Made by a program: the position numbers and the translations under genes
In this document: piece after piece, positions 40,643 through 41,630 of the stretch
How the letters are laid out: every line of letters begins with the position of its first letter
How positions within the stretch are numbered: the stretch's first letter is position 1
Assembly: GCA_025454495.1 (NCBI GenBank)
Contig: JALOOI010000008.1
Span: forward strand, 1 to 41,630
Source: Anaerolineae bacterium
GTDB taxonomy: Bacteria > Chloroflexota > Anaerolineae > Aggregatilineales > Phototrophicaceae
Direction of reading: 5' to 3'
Length of the DNA stretch: 41,630 bases
Notes under the pieces: generated by a model
Told to the model about the DNA's origin: nothing
The model's database searches: none
What the model saw: only the letters and a program-made list of their open reading frames with translations

Positions 40643-41630
40643 TTATTCCACGTCCCGGACGCAGCGGAAACCGACCGTCCCGTAACCAAGATTCGGGTTG
40701 GTTCTACGGCGGAACTGCGCCCGCAGTTCCGAACTCACTGCGTCGAACCAGGAGCCGCCGCGGGCCACCCGTTGTTCACCGCCCGTATTGCCCTCTCGAC
40801 CATCCGCAGGATCGTAGGGATAAGGCCGATACAAAGAACTCGTCAGTTCGCGCACGTTGCCGGCCATATCCAGCGCTCCCACCCAGGACGCGCCGGCCGG
40901 GATACTGCCCGCCAGGGCGCTGCCCCGCGTATCACTGCGATTGGAGATGACCTTCTCTGCTTCCCAGGCACTGCCCCAGGGATAAATCAGGCTGTCCGGG
41001 CCGCGGGCGGCATATTCCCATTCGGCTTCGGTGGGCAGCCGACCGCCGCGCAGCCGGCAGAAATCCCGCGCTTCAAACCAGGTGATGACTTCGACCGGGC
41101 GATTATCCCCGCTGTAGCCCGATGGCGCTGCTTTGACCCCGCCCAAACCCCGGAACTGAGTTTGTGTCACCTCCACCTGGTCGATCCAGAATGGGGTAGC
41201 AAAGCAAATTTCGTGCACCGGCTGCTGATCCGGGAACATGGTGCCACCCATCTCAAAACACCCGGCCGGCACCAGCAGCATCGTCACACCCTGGAATTCG
41301 CGGCTTACCGGAGTCCAGTCGGCATTGTTCGCCATCGGTGTCAGCGCGATTTCCTCCGGCGACGGCTCTGATGGGATGTTGTTGCCCCTGAGCGGTGTGT
41401 TAGTCGCCGACGGTGGCGGTGTGTTAGTCGCCGACGGTGGCGGTGTGTTAGTCGCCGTTGGTGGCGGTGTGTTAGTCGCCGTTGGTGGCGGTGTGTGTGT
41501 CGCCGTTGGTGTGTTAGTCGCTGTCGCTGTATGGGTCTCGGTGGGCAGCGGGGTACTGGTGTGGGTCGCTGTCGGCGTATGGGTCTCGGTGGGCAGCGGG
41601 GTGTGAGTCGCTGTCGGCTGAGATGTGTTA
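40643..41630 (-). CDS. SUMF1/FGE-like domain protein on a Thr/Pro repeat linker (5' end off window)
   Basis: At least 329 residues; the minus strand stays open past the last base, so the ATG at 41335 is internal. The C-terminal 230 residues are an FGE-sulfatase/SUMF1-like fold: MLLVPAGCFEMGG, FWIDQVEVTQTQF, RPVEVITWFEARDFCRLRGGRLPTEAEWEYAARG, LDMAGNVRELTSS, VARGGSWFD and GYGTVGFRCVRD. The C-terminal active-site cysteines of true FGE are absent from VARGGSWFDAVSSELRAQFRRR, so formylglycine formation is unlikely. Upstream is a Thr/Pro-rich linker made of ATNTPPP(S/T) units, probably extracellular. Confidence 0.82.
   Translation of the reverse strand, partial: NTSQPTATHTPLPTETHTPTATHTSTPLPTETHTATATNTPTATHTPPPTATNTPPPTATNTPPPSATNTPPPSATNTPLRGNNIPSEPSPEEIALTPMANNADWTPVSREFQGVTMLLVPAGCFEMGGTMFPDQQPVHEICFATPFWIDQVEVTQTQFRGLGGVKAAPSGYSGDNRPVEVITWFEARDFCRLRGGRLPTEAEWEYAARGPDSLIYPWGSAWEAEKVISNRSDTRGSALAGSIPAGASWVGALDMAGNVRELTSSLYRPYPYDPADGREGNTGGEQRVARGGSWFDAVSSELRAQFRRRTNPNLGYGTVGFRCVRDVE
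41396..41630 (-). repeat. Tandem repeats coding for the Thr/Pro linker
   Basis: From 41396 to 41491 four 24-bp units follow each other (on the minus strand coding ATNTPPPS or ATNTPPPT), then a partial one and, from about 41531, two 48-bp units that include HTETPLPT. The reading frame is kept throughout. Repeat number may vary between strains. Confidence 0.85.

Noticed and set aside
41396-41520. Regular 24-bp repeats as a possible CRISPR array
   Set aside because: Units are contiguous without unique spacers and keep a reading frame; they code for a Thr/Pro linker.
41238-41606. Plus-strand frame with repeated GVLVADGGG
   Set aside because: Antisense reading of the Thr/Pro repeat linker of the SUMF1-like gene; no start site support.

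Overview
The window reads as a piece of a high-GC Chloroflexota chromosome, most likely class Anaerolineae. The clearest taxonomic signs are ribosomal protein S12, whose N-terminal region carries the extra segment I associate with Chloroflexota, and EF-Tu, whose switch I region has the 'NIRHVEY' form I recall from Chloroflexus rather than the usual 'NTxHVEY'. The Thr/Pro-rich linker of the last gene and the many stand-alone GAF/histidine kinases fit that assignment. It rests on recognition of sequence features, not on a search.

Layout. Positions 1-1958 hold a partial GNAT acetyltransferase (minus) divergent from a MocR-type GntR/aminotransferase regulator. Positions 1994-19309 are the translation block, all on the plus strand: a good promoter, a long structured leader, rpsL-rpsG-fusA-tuf, a terminator, then the S10/spc cluster rpsJ-rplC-D-W-B-rpsS-rplV-rpsC-rplP-rpmC-rpsQ-rplN-X-E-rpsZ-rpsH-rplF-R-rpsE-rpmD-rplO, a terminator, secY with its own promoter, a terminator, and adk-map. 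The usual continuation (infA, rpmJ, rpsM, rpsK, rpsD, rpoA, rplQ) is missing; a convergent sugar-kinase gene sits 18 bases after map.

Positions 19328-23225 (minus) form a small operon: UDP-sugar 6-dehydrogenase, NAD-dependent epimerase/dehydratase, pentapeptide-repeat protein and PfkB-family kinase, suggesting surface-polysaccharide precursor synthesis. From 23369 to the end the window is accessory in character: agmatine deiminase-like enzyme; a lone phage/contractile-tail tube-like protein; a DUF6891-like protein; a GNAT, PIG-L deacetylase and histidine kinase operon; a CcdA/TlpA-like redox pair; a low-GC small gene flanked by 71-bp direct repeats; a bactofilin-like membrane protein; an FHA protein; an endonuclease III-like protein with a GAF-GAF histidine kinase and a frameshifted SDR; tRNA-Arg(ACG); a DUF4272-like protein; a PadR/HAAS-type membrane protein pair with a clear operator; a secreted GH13 alpha-amylase; and a SUMF1-like domain on a long Thr/Pro repeat linker running off the right edge.

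Most worth a second look are the long-range stem in the rpsL leader, the repeat-flanked foreign-looking gene at 30.3-30.9 kb, the orphan tail-tube homologue, the altered P-loop of adenylate kinase, the FHA protein with an N-terminal ETTS motif, and the SDR whose C-terminal coding continues out of frame. I see no CRISPR array, transposase, integrase or rRNA gene.
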